The translations under genes were made by a program, and so were the position numbers. A stretch of 64,000 nucleotides of DNA, taken from assembly GCA_030680805.1 (NCBI GenBank), contig JAUXUK010000003.1, positions 1 to 64,000 of the forward strand, written 5' to 3'. This DNA comes from Sulfuritalea sp. (GTDB taxonomy: Bacteria > Pseudomonadota > Gammaproteobacteria > Burkholderiales > Rhodocyclaceae). This document shows positions 38,246 through 47,422 of this stretch, piece after piece (the stretch's first letter is position 1; the number at the start of each line of letters is the position of its first letter). The notes beneath the pieces are model-generated. The model did no database searches, was not told the origin of the DNA, and saw only the letters and a list, made by a program, of their open reading frames with translations.

Positions 38246-39514
38246 ATGCCCATCGCAAGAGATTTTGAACATCGCCTGACACCCGTGCTGGCTTCCATTG
38301 TCGAGCACTACGGCACCCCCTTTCACATCTATGATGAAAAAGGCATACGCGAAACCGGCGAGGCACTGAACAAGGCCTTTTCCGGTATCGAAGGGTTCCG
38401 TGAGTTCTTTGCGGTAAAAGCCCTGCCCAATCCGCGCATCATGCAGATCATGAAGTCATTGGGCTTTGGCTTCGATTGCAGCTCGGTGGCCGAATTGACG
38501 CTCAGCCGCCAGGCCGGCGTCACCGGTGAGGGAATCATGTTCACCTCCAACAACACCAGCCAGACGGATTTTCAGGCGGCTGCGGCCGATGGGGGTTGCG
38601 TACTCAACCTGGATGACATCTCGCTGGTTGGAAAAGTGCCACGGATGCCGGAGCTGATCTGTTTTCGCTATAACCCCGGGGAGCGCCGCACCGGCAACAG
38701 CATCATCGGCACGCCGGTAGAGGCCAAATACGGTGTCGCCCACGATCAGTTGCTCGACGCCTACCGCCTTGCCAAGGCCCGGGGGGCAAGCCGGTTCGGG
38801 CTCCATACCATGCTGGCTTCCAATGATCTCAACTACAACTACATGGTCGAGACCGCGCGCATGCTGCTGGACCTTGTCACGTGGATTTCCAGCGAACTGG
38901 ATATCCGCTTCGAGTTCATCAATATCGGCGGCGGACTGGGCATACCTTACAAACCGGAAGATGCCCCGCTCGATATTCAGTCGATGGCGACGGAGATCAC
39001 GGCATTGTTCGATGCCTTCAAGGCACAGCACGCTTACGCTCCGAAGCTGTTTGTCGAGAGCGGGCGTTACATGACCGGCCCCCATGGGGTGCTGGTCACC
39101 CGTGCGATCAATCGCAAGGATATCTATCGCACCTATATCGGGGTCGATGCCTGCATGTCTGCGCTCATGCGGCCCGGCATGTATGGGGCCTATCACCACA
39201 TCAGCGTGCTGGGCAAACAGGGGCACGATGAAACGGTGGATGTGACCGGTTCGCTGTGCGAGAACAACGACAAGTTTGCCATCCAGCGCGTACTGCCTCG
39301 CATCGCGGATGGCGATATCCTCTACATCCATGACACCGGCGCCCACGGCCACGCCATGGGCTTCAACTACAACGGCAAGGCGCGCCCCAAGGAGTTGCTG
39401 TTTCGCACGGATGGACGGGTCGAGTTGATCCGACGGGAAGAAACGCTGGACGACCTGTTTGCTACCTTGACCTATGACGAGGATGTTTTGGTAACGGGTC
39501 AGGCACAGGCATAG
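38246..39514 (+). CDS. lysA: Diaminopimelate decarboxylase-like PLP decarboxylase
   Basis: FFAVKALPNPRIMQIMKSLGFGFDCSSVAEL; FEFINIGGGLGIPYKPED; CENNDKFA...HDTGAHGHAMGFNYNGKARPKELL. Confidence 0.9.
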   Translation: MPIARDFEHRLTPVLASIVEHYGTPFHIYDEKGIRETGEALNKAFSGIEGFREFFAVKALPNPRIMQIMKSLGFGFDCSSVAELTLSRQAGVTGEGIMFTSNNTSQTDFQAAAADGGCVLNLDDISLVGKVPRMPELICFRYNPGERRTGNSIIGTPVEAKYGVAHDQLLDAYRLAKARGASRFGLHTMLASNDLNYNYMVETARMLLDLVTWISSELDIRFEFINIGGGLGIPYKPEDAPLDIQSMATEITALFDAFKAQHAYAPKLFVESGRYMTGPHGVLVTRAINRKDIYRTYIGVDACMSALMRPGMYGAYHHISVLGKQGHDETVDVTGSLCENNDKFAIQRVLPRIADGDILYIHDTGAHGHAMGFNYNGKARPKELLFRTDGRVELIRREETLDDLFATLTYDEDVLVTGQAQA

Positions 39515-39597
39515 CAGCAGAGGGCCGGGCCGCCGCCTGATACGCTGCCGTGATAACGGGGCTGGTCTGGACGGCAGCCCCCATTCATGTTGGCCAG

Positions 39598-39623
39598 TTC
39601 GCCGTGTCGCCAACGCCGACTTC
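39598..39623 (+). repeat. Copy of the GCCGTATCGCCAGCGCCGACTTTT family (intergenic)
   Basis: ttcgccgtgtcgccaacgccgacttc. Confidence 0.75.
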
Positions 39624-39639
39624 TGGCTGTCAGGCAGTG

Positions 39640-40059
39640 TCAAGCTTCCAGATAGCGCTCCAGCTTTTCGCGCAGTTCACCATCGATCGGCACCGAACCC
39701 CAGGTCTTCAACGAGGCGAGCACAACCGTAAGCGTGGCCTCGACCCGGGCCACGCCAGCGGAAGCGCCCTGGACATGGAGTTCCAGCGAACTCCGGCCGA
39801 TGCGCTTGATCGACAGCGACAGACGCAAGGTCTCGCCAACCTTGCTGGGTGACAGAAATCTGCACTGGATGCTGCCCATCGGCACGCCGAGCCCCTTTTC
39901 GACGTGAAAGCGCGCGAAGTCGATGCCCAGGCCCTGGTTGAACCAGTCCTCGACGAGTTCGTTGAACAGCACGAAGTACTGGGGATAGAAGACAATTCCC
40001 GCCGGATCGCAATGATGGAAGCGAATCAGCTTGTCGCATTCGAAATGGGCGGTAGTCAC
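39640..40059 (-). CDS. Acyl-CoA thioesterase (4-hydroxybenzoyl-CoA thioesterase/YbgC-like hotdog)
   Basis: CDKLIRFHHCDPAGIVFYPQYFVLFNELVEDWF. Confidence 0.88.
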   Translation of the reverse strand: MTTAHFECDKLIRFHHCDPAGIVFYPQYFVLFNELVEDWFNQGLGIDFARFHVEKGLGVPMGSIQCRFLSPSKVGETLRLSLSIKRIGRSSLELHVQGASAGVARVEATLTVVLASLKTWGSVPIDGELREKLERYLEA

Positions 40060-40092
40060 GGGGTGAGCCTCCTGATGGGTGGCGCCGGACGC

Positions 40093-40872
40093 TCAGGCGT
40101 CGAGACGGTCAACAAAACGGACGATGGCGTCGATGACGGCCTGCGTCTGATCGCGATGCGGCGAGTGCCGGCAATCCGCCAGTTTAAGCAGTTCGACGTC
40201 GGGTGCGGCGGTGGCCTTCGCGGCAATGGCTTCGATCTGCGCCATGGTTCCATATTCGTCATCCTCACCCTGAATTGCCAGGATCGGACAGCGGATGCCA
40301 GCGAGGCAATCCTCGATATTCCATGCGAGAAATTCGGGATCCAGCCAGATGTCGTTCCAGCCGTAACAGGTCCGTTTGACGTCACGGTGATACTTCGCCA
40401 GTTTGGCCGGCAGATTGGTTGTTTCGAACGCTACCTTCGCCGCCTCGATGCTGCGAATGGAAATGTCTTCGACGAAGCAGTGCGGCGCCATGACGACCAG
40501 GCCCGCCACCGTAAAGCGACCGTCACCCGCGTGCAGCAGCGAAATCGAGGCCCCGTCGGAGTGGCCTACCAGCACCGGGTTCTCGATGGTCAGGGCCGCC
40601 AGCAGTTCGGGCAGCGCCTCGCGCGCTTCGCGATGCATGAAATCGGTGCCGAACGGTGCTTGCAGGATATCCGACTCGCCATAGCCGTAACGCGAGTAGA
40701 CCAGCGTGCGGCAACCGGTGGCGGCAGCGAGGCGTGACGGAAAATCGCGCCACATCGCCACCGAGCCCAGCCCCTCATGCAGCAGCACCAGCGTCGGGCG
40801 GTTGATCTGGTGGGCCGGGATCAACTGGTACTCAAGAGTACGACCGCAGGCCATAACGAAGCCGTTGTGCAT
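40093..40872 (-). CDS. Alpha/beta hydrolase
   Basis: LVLLHEGLGSVAMWRDFPSRLA...LVGHSDGASISLLHA. Confidence 0.9.
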   Translation of the reverse strand: MHNGFVMACGRTLEYQLIPAHQINRPTLVLLHEGLGSVAMWRDFPSRLAAATGCRTLVYSRYGYGESDILQAPFGTDFMHREAREALPELLAALTIENPVLVGHSDGASISLLHAGDGRFTVAGLVVMAPHCFVEDISIRSIEAAKVAFETTNLPAKLAKYHRDVKRTCYGWNDIWLDPEFLAWNIEDCLAGIRCPILAIQGEDDEYGTMAQIEAIAAKATAAPDVELLKLADCRHSPHRDQTQAVIDAIVRFVDRLDA

Positions 40873-40875
40873 GCG

Positions 40876-41589
40876 TCAGACGCCGAGGAAGCGGTGCATC
40901 AGTTCCTCATTCTCCGACAGTTCGTTGGAATCTCCGGCAAACACCACCCTGCCCTTCACCAGCACCACGCTGCGATCCGCCAGCGCCATGACCGCGGCGT
41001 AGTTCTTGTCCACGATCACCGTCGCGATGCCCGAAGCGCGGATGGTCTTGATGATGCTCCAGATCTCCCGGGCAATCAGCGGCGCCAGGCCCTCGGTGGC
41101 CTCGTCGAGGATCAGCAGATCAGGGTTGGTCATCAGCGCGCGGCCGATGGTCAGCATCTGCTGTTCGCCGCCGGAAAGCTGCGCGCCGCCATTGTTCAGG
41201 CGCTCGCCGAGGCGCGGGAAGGTGTGGATGACGCGGTCGAAATCCCACTCGCGGCGCCCTTCGACACCAGCGCGCGCCGCCATCACCAGGTTCTCTCGGA
41301 CCGACAGATTGGGGAAGATGCCGCGGCCTTCCGGCACATAGGCGATGCCGCGCCGGACGATCTCATGCGTGGCGGCCCGGGTCATGTCCGCGCCGCGCAC
41401 CCTGACCGTTCCGTCGCGCGGACGCACCAGGCCGAGCATGGTCTTCAGCAGCGTGGTCTTGCCCATGCCGTTGCGCCCCATGAGGCCGATCGTCTCGCCG
41501 CGGCGCACGGAAAAATCGACGCCGTGCAAAATGTGGCTGACGCCGTAAAAGGTGTGCAGGCCCGTTGCCTCCAGCAGCGCGTCAGTCAT
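40876..41589 (-). CDS. Branched-chain/aromatic acid ABC transporter ATP-binding protein (LivF type)
   Basis: GLMGRNGMGKTTLLKTMLGL, LSGGEQQMLTIGRALMTNPDLLILDEATEGLAP. Confidence 0.95.
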   Translation of the reverse strand: MTDALLEATGLHTFYGVSHILHGVDFSVRRGETIGLMGRNGMGKTTLLKTMLGLVRPRDGTVRVRGADMTRAATHEIVRRGIAYVPEGRGIFPNLSVRENLVMAARAGVEGRREWDFDRVIHTFPRLGERLNNGGAQLSGGEQQMLTIGRALMTNPDLLILDEATEGLAPLIAREIWSIIKTIRASGIATVIVDKNYAAVMALADRSVVLVKGRVVFAGDSNELSENEELMHRFLGV

Positions 41590-42343
41590 GCAGCAACTCC
41601 TCGCCACCGAGATAGGCCAGTTGCACCGCCGGACTGGAACGTACCTCATCGGGCGTGCCGGATTCCAGCACTTCGCCGTTGACCATGACCGTGAGCCGGT
41701 TCGCCAGCGCAAATACCGCATCCATGTCGTGTTCGATCAGCATGATGGCGTGGCCTGCGGTAAGCCCCTTGATCAATTCCACCATGCGCTGCGATTCATG
41801 CGGCCCCATGCCGGCCAGCGGTTCGTCGAGCAGCAGCAGGCGCGGCTTCGTCGCCAGGCACATGGCGATTTCCAACTGGCGCTGCTCTCCGTGCGACAGC
41901 GTGGCGGCAATGCGCTGCGCGCGATGGGCGAGACCGGCCGCCGCCATTGCCTCCTCCGCCCGCCCGTTGATGTCGGCGTATCCTTCGGCCCGCTGAAAAA
42001 CCTGCAAGGCATGCGGCGTGCGCGATTGCGCCGCCAGCCGACAATTCTCGAAGACCGTGAAGGGCAGGAAGATATTGGTCTTCTGATAGCTGCGCCCGAT
42101 GCCCAGGCGTGAAATCTGGTCGGATGCATGGCCGGCGATATTCCTGCCTGCGAACAGCACCTCGCCCGAGGTCGGCGGCAAGTCGCCGGACAACAGGTTG
42201 GTCAGGGTCGTCTTGCCGGCGCCGTTGGGACCGATCACGACGTGGATTTCACCGACGAACAGATCGAGCGACACATCGCTCACCGCGACCAATCCGCCGA
42301 AGCGTTTGGTCAGACCCCTGGTGCGCAGGATCGGCTCACTCAT
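41582..42343 (-). CDS. ABC transporter ATP-binding protein (LivG type)
   Basis: GPNGAGKTTLTNLLSGDLPPTSGEVLF; LSHGEQRQLEIAMCLATKPRLLLLDEPLAGM. Confidence 0.95.
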   Translation of the reverse strand: MSEPILRTRGLTKRFGGLVAVSDVSLDLFVGEIHVVIGPNGAGKTTLTNLLSGDLPPTSGEVLFAGRNIAGHASDQISRLGIGRSYQKTNIFLPFTVFENCRLAAQSRTPHALQVFQRAEGYADINGRAEEAMAAAGLAHRAQRIAATLSHGEQRQLEIAMCLATKPRLLLLDEPLAGMGPHESQRMVELIKGLTAGHAIMLIEHDMDAVFALANRLTVMVNGEVLESGTPDEVRSSPAVQLAYLGGEELLHD

Positions 42344-43322
42344 CGGCCGTCTCCGCCGCAGGCTTCCTGCCGAACTTCTGCGCCAGTCCTGCCATGCCTT
42401 GCGGCAGGTACAGCGCCACCAGCATGATGAACAGGCCCATGGCCAGTTGCCAATGCTTGGCCGAAGCGCCGAACCATGCCTGGTTGGACAACACTTCCTG
42501 CAGCAGCACGAAGGCAAAGGCGCCGATCACCGCACCGTGGAGCGTGCCCATGCCGCCCAGGATCACCATCATGAGCACGGCACCGGACTGGTGCCAGGAC
42601 AGGATTTCCGGATTGACAAAGCCGTACTGAACCGCCGCCAGGTAGCCGGCCACGCCCGCCAGGGCGCCGGAGAGTACGAAACTGGACAACTGGTAACGGA
42701 ACACCGGAAAGCCCAGCGCGCGCATGCGGTGTTCATTGACCTTGATGCCGACCAGGGCGCGGCCGAAAGTCGAACCGAGCACGCGGCGCAGCAACAGGTA
42801 GGTGGCCGCCATCAGTATCAGCGTCAGCCAGTAGAAGTTTTCCAGTTTCTCCAGATTGAGGACGTCGACATCGCCGAGTTTCATCGTCGGTTTGGCGTAG
42901 ATGTAGATGCCGTCCGAACCGCCGCCGAGCTTGGTGTCGTGGAAAATGAAGAACAGCATCTGGGCGAAGGCCAGCGTGACCATGATGAAGTAGATGCCGC
43001 GCGTGCGCAGCACCAGCATGCCGGTGATCAGCGCGAACAGCGCGCAGACGCCGATTGCCGCCGGCAGCGACCACCACAGGTTGACCACCTCGTACTTCGG
43101 CGCCATCAGCGCCAGCGCATAACCGGCCAGGCCGAAATAGGCGGCGTGGCCGAAGCTGACGAGCCCCGTGTAACCGACCAGCAGATCGAGGCTCATGGCG
43201 AAGATGGCCATGATCAGGACCTTGGTCAGCAACTGCATGTAAAAGGTGCTCTCGAGCAAGGGAAACAGCGCGAGCAGGCCGACCACCAGCCAGGGCAGGA
43301 AGTTGATCAGGCGGGAGTACAT
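42336..43322 (-). CDS. ABC transporter permease (LivM type)
   Basis: AIFAMSLDLLVGYTGLVSFGHAAYFGLAGY. Confidence 0.93.
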   Translation of the reverse strand: MYSRLINFLPWLVVGLLALFPLLESTFYMQLLTKVLIMAIFAMSLDLLVGYTGLVSFGHAAYFGLAGYALALMAPKYEVVNLWWSLPAAIGVCALFALITGMLVLRTRGIYFIMVTLAFAQMLFFIFHDTKLGGGSDGIYIYAKPTMKLGDVDVLNLEKLENFYWLTLILMAATYLLLRRVLGSTFGRALVGIKVNEHRMRALGFPVFRYQLSSFVLSGALAGVAGYLAAVQYGFVNPEILSWHQSGAVLMMVILGGMGTLHGAVIGAFAFVLLQEVLSNQAWFGASAKHWQLAMGLFIMLVALYLPQGMAGLAQKFGRKPAAETADE

Positions 43323-43323
43323 T

Positions 43324-44190
43324 TCAGGTTTTCCCGAACAGGCCTTCCGGCCGCCAGACAAGCACGATCGCCATCAGCACATAGACGATCATCCCCGCCA
43401 CTTCCGGCACCAGCACCTGGCCGAAGGTCTCGGCCAGGCCGATGATCAGCGAGGCCGCCATGGCGCCCTTGACCGAGCCGATGCCGCCGATGACCACCAC
43501 CACGAAGCAGATGATCAGCACCTGGCCGCCCATGTTGGGAAACACCGAAGACAGCGGCGCATTGATCATGCCGGCGAAGGCAGCCAGTGCGATGCCGAGG
43601 GCGAAGACCAGCGTGTAGATCAGCTTGATGTCGATGCCCAGCGACTGCACCATTTCGCGATTGCTGGCACCGGCGCGGATCATCATGCCCAGCCTCGTCT
43701 TCTGGATCAGGAAGTAGAGTCCGGCCGCCAGCAACAGGCAGACGCCGGAGATGGCCAGGCGGTAGACCGGATAGGAAAGGTTGTCGGTCAGCGGAATCGA
43801 GGCGTTGAGCAAAGCGGGCACCGCGACGCCATGCACGTCATCGCCCCAGATCAGGCTGCGCAACTCTTCGAAAACCAGAATCAGGCCGTAGGTCAGCAGC
43901 ACCTGGTAGAGATGGTCGCGCTGATACAGATGGCGGAACAACAGGCGTTCGAGCGCCATGCCGAGGATCACGGTCAGCGGGATGGCCAGCAGGATGGCCG
44001 CCGTCAGGCTTCCGGTCAGGCTGGCCAGCGACCAGGCCAGATAGGCGCCAACCATGTAGAAGCTGCCGTGCGCCAGGTTGATGATGCCCATGATGCCGAA
44101 GATCAGCGTCAGGCCGCTGGCGACCAGGAACAGCAACAGGCCGTATTGCAGGCCGTTGAGCAACTGGATGAGGAAGAAGGCGAAATCCAT
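43324..44190 (-). CDS. ABC transporter permease (LivH type)
   Basis: LLNGLQYGLLLFLVASGLTLIFGIMGIINLAHGSFYMVGAY. Confidence 0.94.
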   Translation of the reverse strand: MDFAFFLIQLLNGLQYGLLLFLVASGLTLIFGIMGIINLAHGSFYMVGAYLAWSLASLTGSLTAAILLAIPLTVILGMALERLLFRHLYQRDHLYQVLLTYGLILVFEELRSLIWGDDVHGVAVPALLNASIPLTDNLSYPVYRLAISGVCLLLAAGLYFLIQKTRLGMMIRAGASNREMVQSLGIDIKLIYTLVFALGIALAAFAGMINAPLSSVFPNMGGQVLIICFVVVVIGGIGSVKGAMAASLIIGLAETFGQVLVPEVAGMIVYVLMAIVLVWRPEGLFGKT

Positions 44191-44200
44191 CGGGCTTTCA

Positions 44201-44226
44201 AAAAGTCGGCGCTGGCGATACGGCGG
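44201..44226 (-). repeat. Copy of the GCCGTATCGCCAGCGCCGACTTTT family (upstream of livH-type gene)
   Basis: Reverse complement reads cgccgtatcgccagcgccgacttttt. Confidence 0.85.
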
Positions 44227-44232
44227 TCAGAA

Positions 44233-44271
44233 AACAAAAGGGGCGGCTTGGCGGGCCGCCCCTTTGTTTGG
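44233..44271 (-). terminator. Strong GC hairpin between SBP gene and livH-type permease (attenuator candidate)
   Basis: aaacaaaaggggcggc-ttggcgg-gccgcccctttgttt. Confidence 0.75.
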
Positions 44272-44423
44272 AACGCTCAGAGGCAGTGAAGAAATCGTAG
44301 TGAGCGGGCCGCAGCGGGGTGCGGCCGGAGCACAGTTACCGGAACGTATGTCTTTATACGTGAGGATAGCGAGCACCGCCCAAGCCCCGATCCGGCACGC
44401 GCAGTAGATATATTCATTGCCTC

Positions 44424-45632
44424 TCAGGCCTTGCAGCCTCGCGCCGGATCGGCCAGGGCCTTCCAGGCGACGCCCATGTTCTTGTTTTCCTTGCCGACGA
44501 CCTTGCGCAGATACATGTCCTGCACCGGGTTGTGCGACTTGGACAAGGTCCAGGGACCGCGCGGGCTGTCGATCTTGGCCGACTCCATGGCCTTGATCAT
44601 GGCGGCCTTGTCGCCGACATTTCCCTTCACCGCGTCGAGGCCTGCGGCCAGCAACTGGCCGGCGTCATACCCCTGCACCGCATACACGTCCGGCTGCAGC
44701 TTGAAGGTCTTGGCATAGGCGAGGCGGAAGGCCTTGTCTTTCTTGGTGTCGAGGCCGTCTGCATAGTGCAGCGTGGTCTCCACGCCTTCGCCGGCATCGC
44801 CCACGGCATCCAGCACGCCATCGGTGAGGAAGCCCGAGCCATAGAGCGGAATCTTGCCCTTGAGGCCGGCCGCCTGATAGTCCTTGAGGAACTTGGCGGC
44901 GCCGCCGCCGGCGAAAAAGGCCACCACGGCATCCGGCTTGATGCTGGCGATCTCGGTCAACAGCGCCTGGAAATCCACCTGCGGGAAAGGCACATATAGT
45001 TCCTTGGTCAGCTTGCCGCCTTCCTTCTCGAAGCCTTCCTTGAAACCGGCCATCATCTGTTCGCCGGCGGCGTACTTCCAGGTGATGAATACGGCATTCT
45101 TGTGGCCCTTGGCCTTGAGCACCTTGCCGAGGGCATGCGTGGTCTGCCAGTTGGAGAAGGAGGTGCGGAAAATGTTCGGCGCGCACAATGCGCCGGTAAC
45201 TTCGTCGGCTCCGGCGTTCGGATTGATCCACAGCGTGCCCGACTCGCGGATCACTTTGGCCATGCCCATGGCGACGCCGGAATGCACGGTACCGACGACC
45301 ACATCAACCTTGTCGCGTTGCACCAGCTTGTTGGCGTTCTCGGGCGCCTTGGCGGGGTTCGATTCGTCATCCACCGTGAAGTACTCGATTTCCCGGCCGC
45401 CGAGCTTGCCGCCGCGCTCTTCGATCGCCAGCTTGAAACCGTTGGTGATGGCGACACCGAGTTGCGCGAAAGTTCCGGTATAGGGAAGCATCAGGCCGAT
45501 CTTCAGCTTGCCCTGCTGGGCAAGTGCCATGCCGGTCGGCAACAGCGTTCCGATGGCGGTCGCACCGGCAACGGCGGTGGTGCCTTTCAGGAATTCGCGG
45601 CGGTCATAGGGATTTTTCTGGTTCTTTTGCAT
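44424..45632 (-). CDS. ABC transporter substrate-binding protein (LivK type, Tat signal)
   Basis: DRREFLKGTTAVAGATAIGTLLP Tat-like signal; GLMLPYTGTFAQLGVAITNGFKLAIEERGGKLGGREI. Confidence 0.94.
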   Translation of the reverse strand: MQKNQKNPYDRREFLKGTTAVAGATAIGTLLPTGMALAQQGKLKIGLMLPYTGTFAQLGVAITNGFKLAIEERGGKLGGREIEYFTVDDESNPAKAPENANKLVQRDKVDVVVGTVHSGVAMGMAKVIRESGTLWINPNAGADEVTGALCAPNIFRTSFSNWQTTHALGKVLKAKGHKNAVFITWKYAAGEQMMAGFKEGFEKEGGKLTKELYVPFPQVDFQALLTEIASIKPDAVVAFFAGGGAAKFLKDYQAAGLKGKIPLYGSGFLTDGVLDAVGDAGEGVETTLHYADGLDTKKDKAFRLAYAKTFKLQPDVYAVQGYDAGQLLAAGLDAVKGNVGDKAAMIKAMESAKIDSPRGPWTLSKSHNPVQDMYLRKVVGKENKNMGVAWKALADPARGCKA

Positions 45633-45768
45633 GGTCTCGCTCCTCGCTTAAAACTGTCGGCCGGCGGGGCTTCGGGTTTGCCTCTGCCGTCAAAAATGAA
45701 GCCCAATCTCAACACTTCCCTGCCGGTGCGTCAAGCCAATTGATGCCTCGAGTCCCGCGCCCCGACTC

Positions 45769-47352
45769 TCAGCGCAGTTTGAAGCGCTGGATCTTGCCGG
45801 TGGCGGTCTTCGGCAATTCGGCGACGAATTCAAGCCAGCGCGGGTACTTGTAGGGGGCCAGCTTTTCCTTGACGTGCTGTTTGAGCAAATCCGCCAGCGC
45901 ATCGGAGGGCTGGATGCCGGCCTTGAGCACCACATAGGCTTTGGGCTTGACCAGTTGATCCGTGTCGGCATGCGCCACCACGGCCGCCTCCAGCACCGAT
46001 TCATGCGTCATCAATGCGCCTTCCACCTCGAAGGGCGAGACGTAGATTCCGCCCACTTTCAGCATGTCGTCGGAACGGCCGCAATACTGGAAGTAGCCAT
46101 CGGCGGATTCGATGTACTTGTCGCCGCTGCGCGTCCACTCGCCCATGAAGGTGTGGCGCGATTTCTCGCGGCTGTTCCAGTACATGACGGCCGCACTCGG
46201 GCCATTGATCTGCAGTTCACCGATTTCACCGGGCGGCACCGGATTGCCATCTTCCCCGATCAAGCGCACCGCATAACCCGGGACCGGTTTTCCGGTGGTG
46301 CCGTAGCGCACTTCACCGCGCCGGTTGGAAAGAAAGATGTGCAGCATTTCGGTCGAGCCGATGCCGTCGAGGATCTCGACGCCGAGCGTTTCAGTCCAGC
46401 GCCGACCGATGTCCGCCGGCAGTGCTTCTCCGGCGGATGTACACACGCGAAGGGGCGGGATCTCGCCGCGTTTGAGCATGTCCGGACTGGCAAGCAGCGC
46501 CGCATAGAGCGTCGGTACGCCATAGAAGATCGTCGGCCGGTGCTCGCGCAGGCGCTGAAAAACCGCCTGCGGCGTCGGCCGCTCGGCCATCAGTACCGTG
46601 GTCGCGCCTACCGACAGTGGAAACGTGAGCCCGTTGCCGAGGCCGTAGGCAAAGAACAGCTTGGCCGCGGAGAACACCAGGTCGTCCTCGCGAATGCCGA
46701 GGATCGCCTTGCCGTAGAGTTCGGCGGTCTGGATCAGGTGCGAATGCAGATGCACGGTGCCTTTCGGCGTGCCGGTCGATCCCGAGGAATACAGCCAGAA
46801 GCAGAAGTCGTCGCAGGTGGTCGGCGCGGGATCAAAGTAGGGACTGACGCCTTTCATCAGGTCGCCGAGGCACGGGTAGCCCTTGCCGTCCTTGCCGGAA
46901 ATGATGACGTGCTTGAGCGTGTGGTGGTGCTTGCCGACGATGGGCGCGAACTGGGGCCATAGCGCCTCCGAAACAACCAGCGCCCTGGCCCGCGAATCGC
47001 CCAGCATGAAGTCGTAGTCGGCGGTCGTCAACAGCGTATTGGCGGCGATCGGGACGATGCCGGCCTGGATGCTGCCGAGAAACGCCGAGGGGAAATCGAT
47101 GGTGTCGAGCAGGCAGAGCATCACCCGGTCTTCCGCTTCGAGGCCGATGCCGGCCAGCACGTTGCCGAAGCGGTTCACCCGCTCGGCGAGGTCGCCGTAG
47201 GAATAGCTGCCGTGATCGTCGATGTAGGCGATCTTGCCCGATCGTCCGGCCTGCAGATTTCTCTGGATCAGATCCCATGCCGCGTTGTACTGGCGTGGAA
47301 TCGATACTCGCGGTGGCGATGTACCGTGATCGGCAGTGCTCAGTTCTGGCAT
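45769..47352 (-). CDS. bzdA: Benzoate-CoA ligase
   Basis: FWLYSSGSTGTPKGTVHLHSHLIQTAELYGKAILG; FFAYGLGNGLTFPLSVGATTVLM; C-terminal PKTATGKIQRFKLR. Confidence 0.93.
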   Translation of the reverse strand: MPELSTADHGTSPPRVSIPRQYNAAWDLIQRNLQAGRSGKIAYIDDHGSYSYGDLAERVNRFGNVLAGIGLEAEDRVMLCLLDTIDFPSAFLGSIQAGIVPIAANTLLTTADYDFMLGDSRARALVVSEALWPQFAPIVGKHHHTLKHVIISGKDGKGYPCLGDLMKGVSPYFDPAPTTCDDFCFWLYSSGSTGTPKGTVHLHSHLIQTAELYGKAILGIREDDLVFSAAKLFFAYGLGNGLTFPLSVGATTVLMAERPTPQAVFQRLREHRPTIFYGVPTLYAALLASPDMLKRGEIPPLRVCTSAGEALPADIGRRWTETLGVEILDGIGSTEMLHIFLSNRRGEVRYGTTGKPVPGYAVRLIGEDGNPVPPGEIGELQINGPSAAVMYWNSREKSRHTFMGEWTRSGDKYIESADGYFQYCGRSDDMLKVGGIYVSPFEVEGALMTHESVLEAAVVAHADTDQLVKPKAYVVLKAGIQPSDALADLLKQHVKEKLAPYKYPRWLEFVAELPKTATGKIQRFKLR

Positions 47353-47422
47353 GGTGCTCTCCTCCTCCGCTCTGTGGCGGGTGACTCAAAAGCGCCGTAA
47401 CTATCGGCAATGTTGTTCGCTG

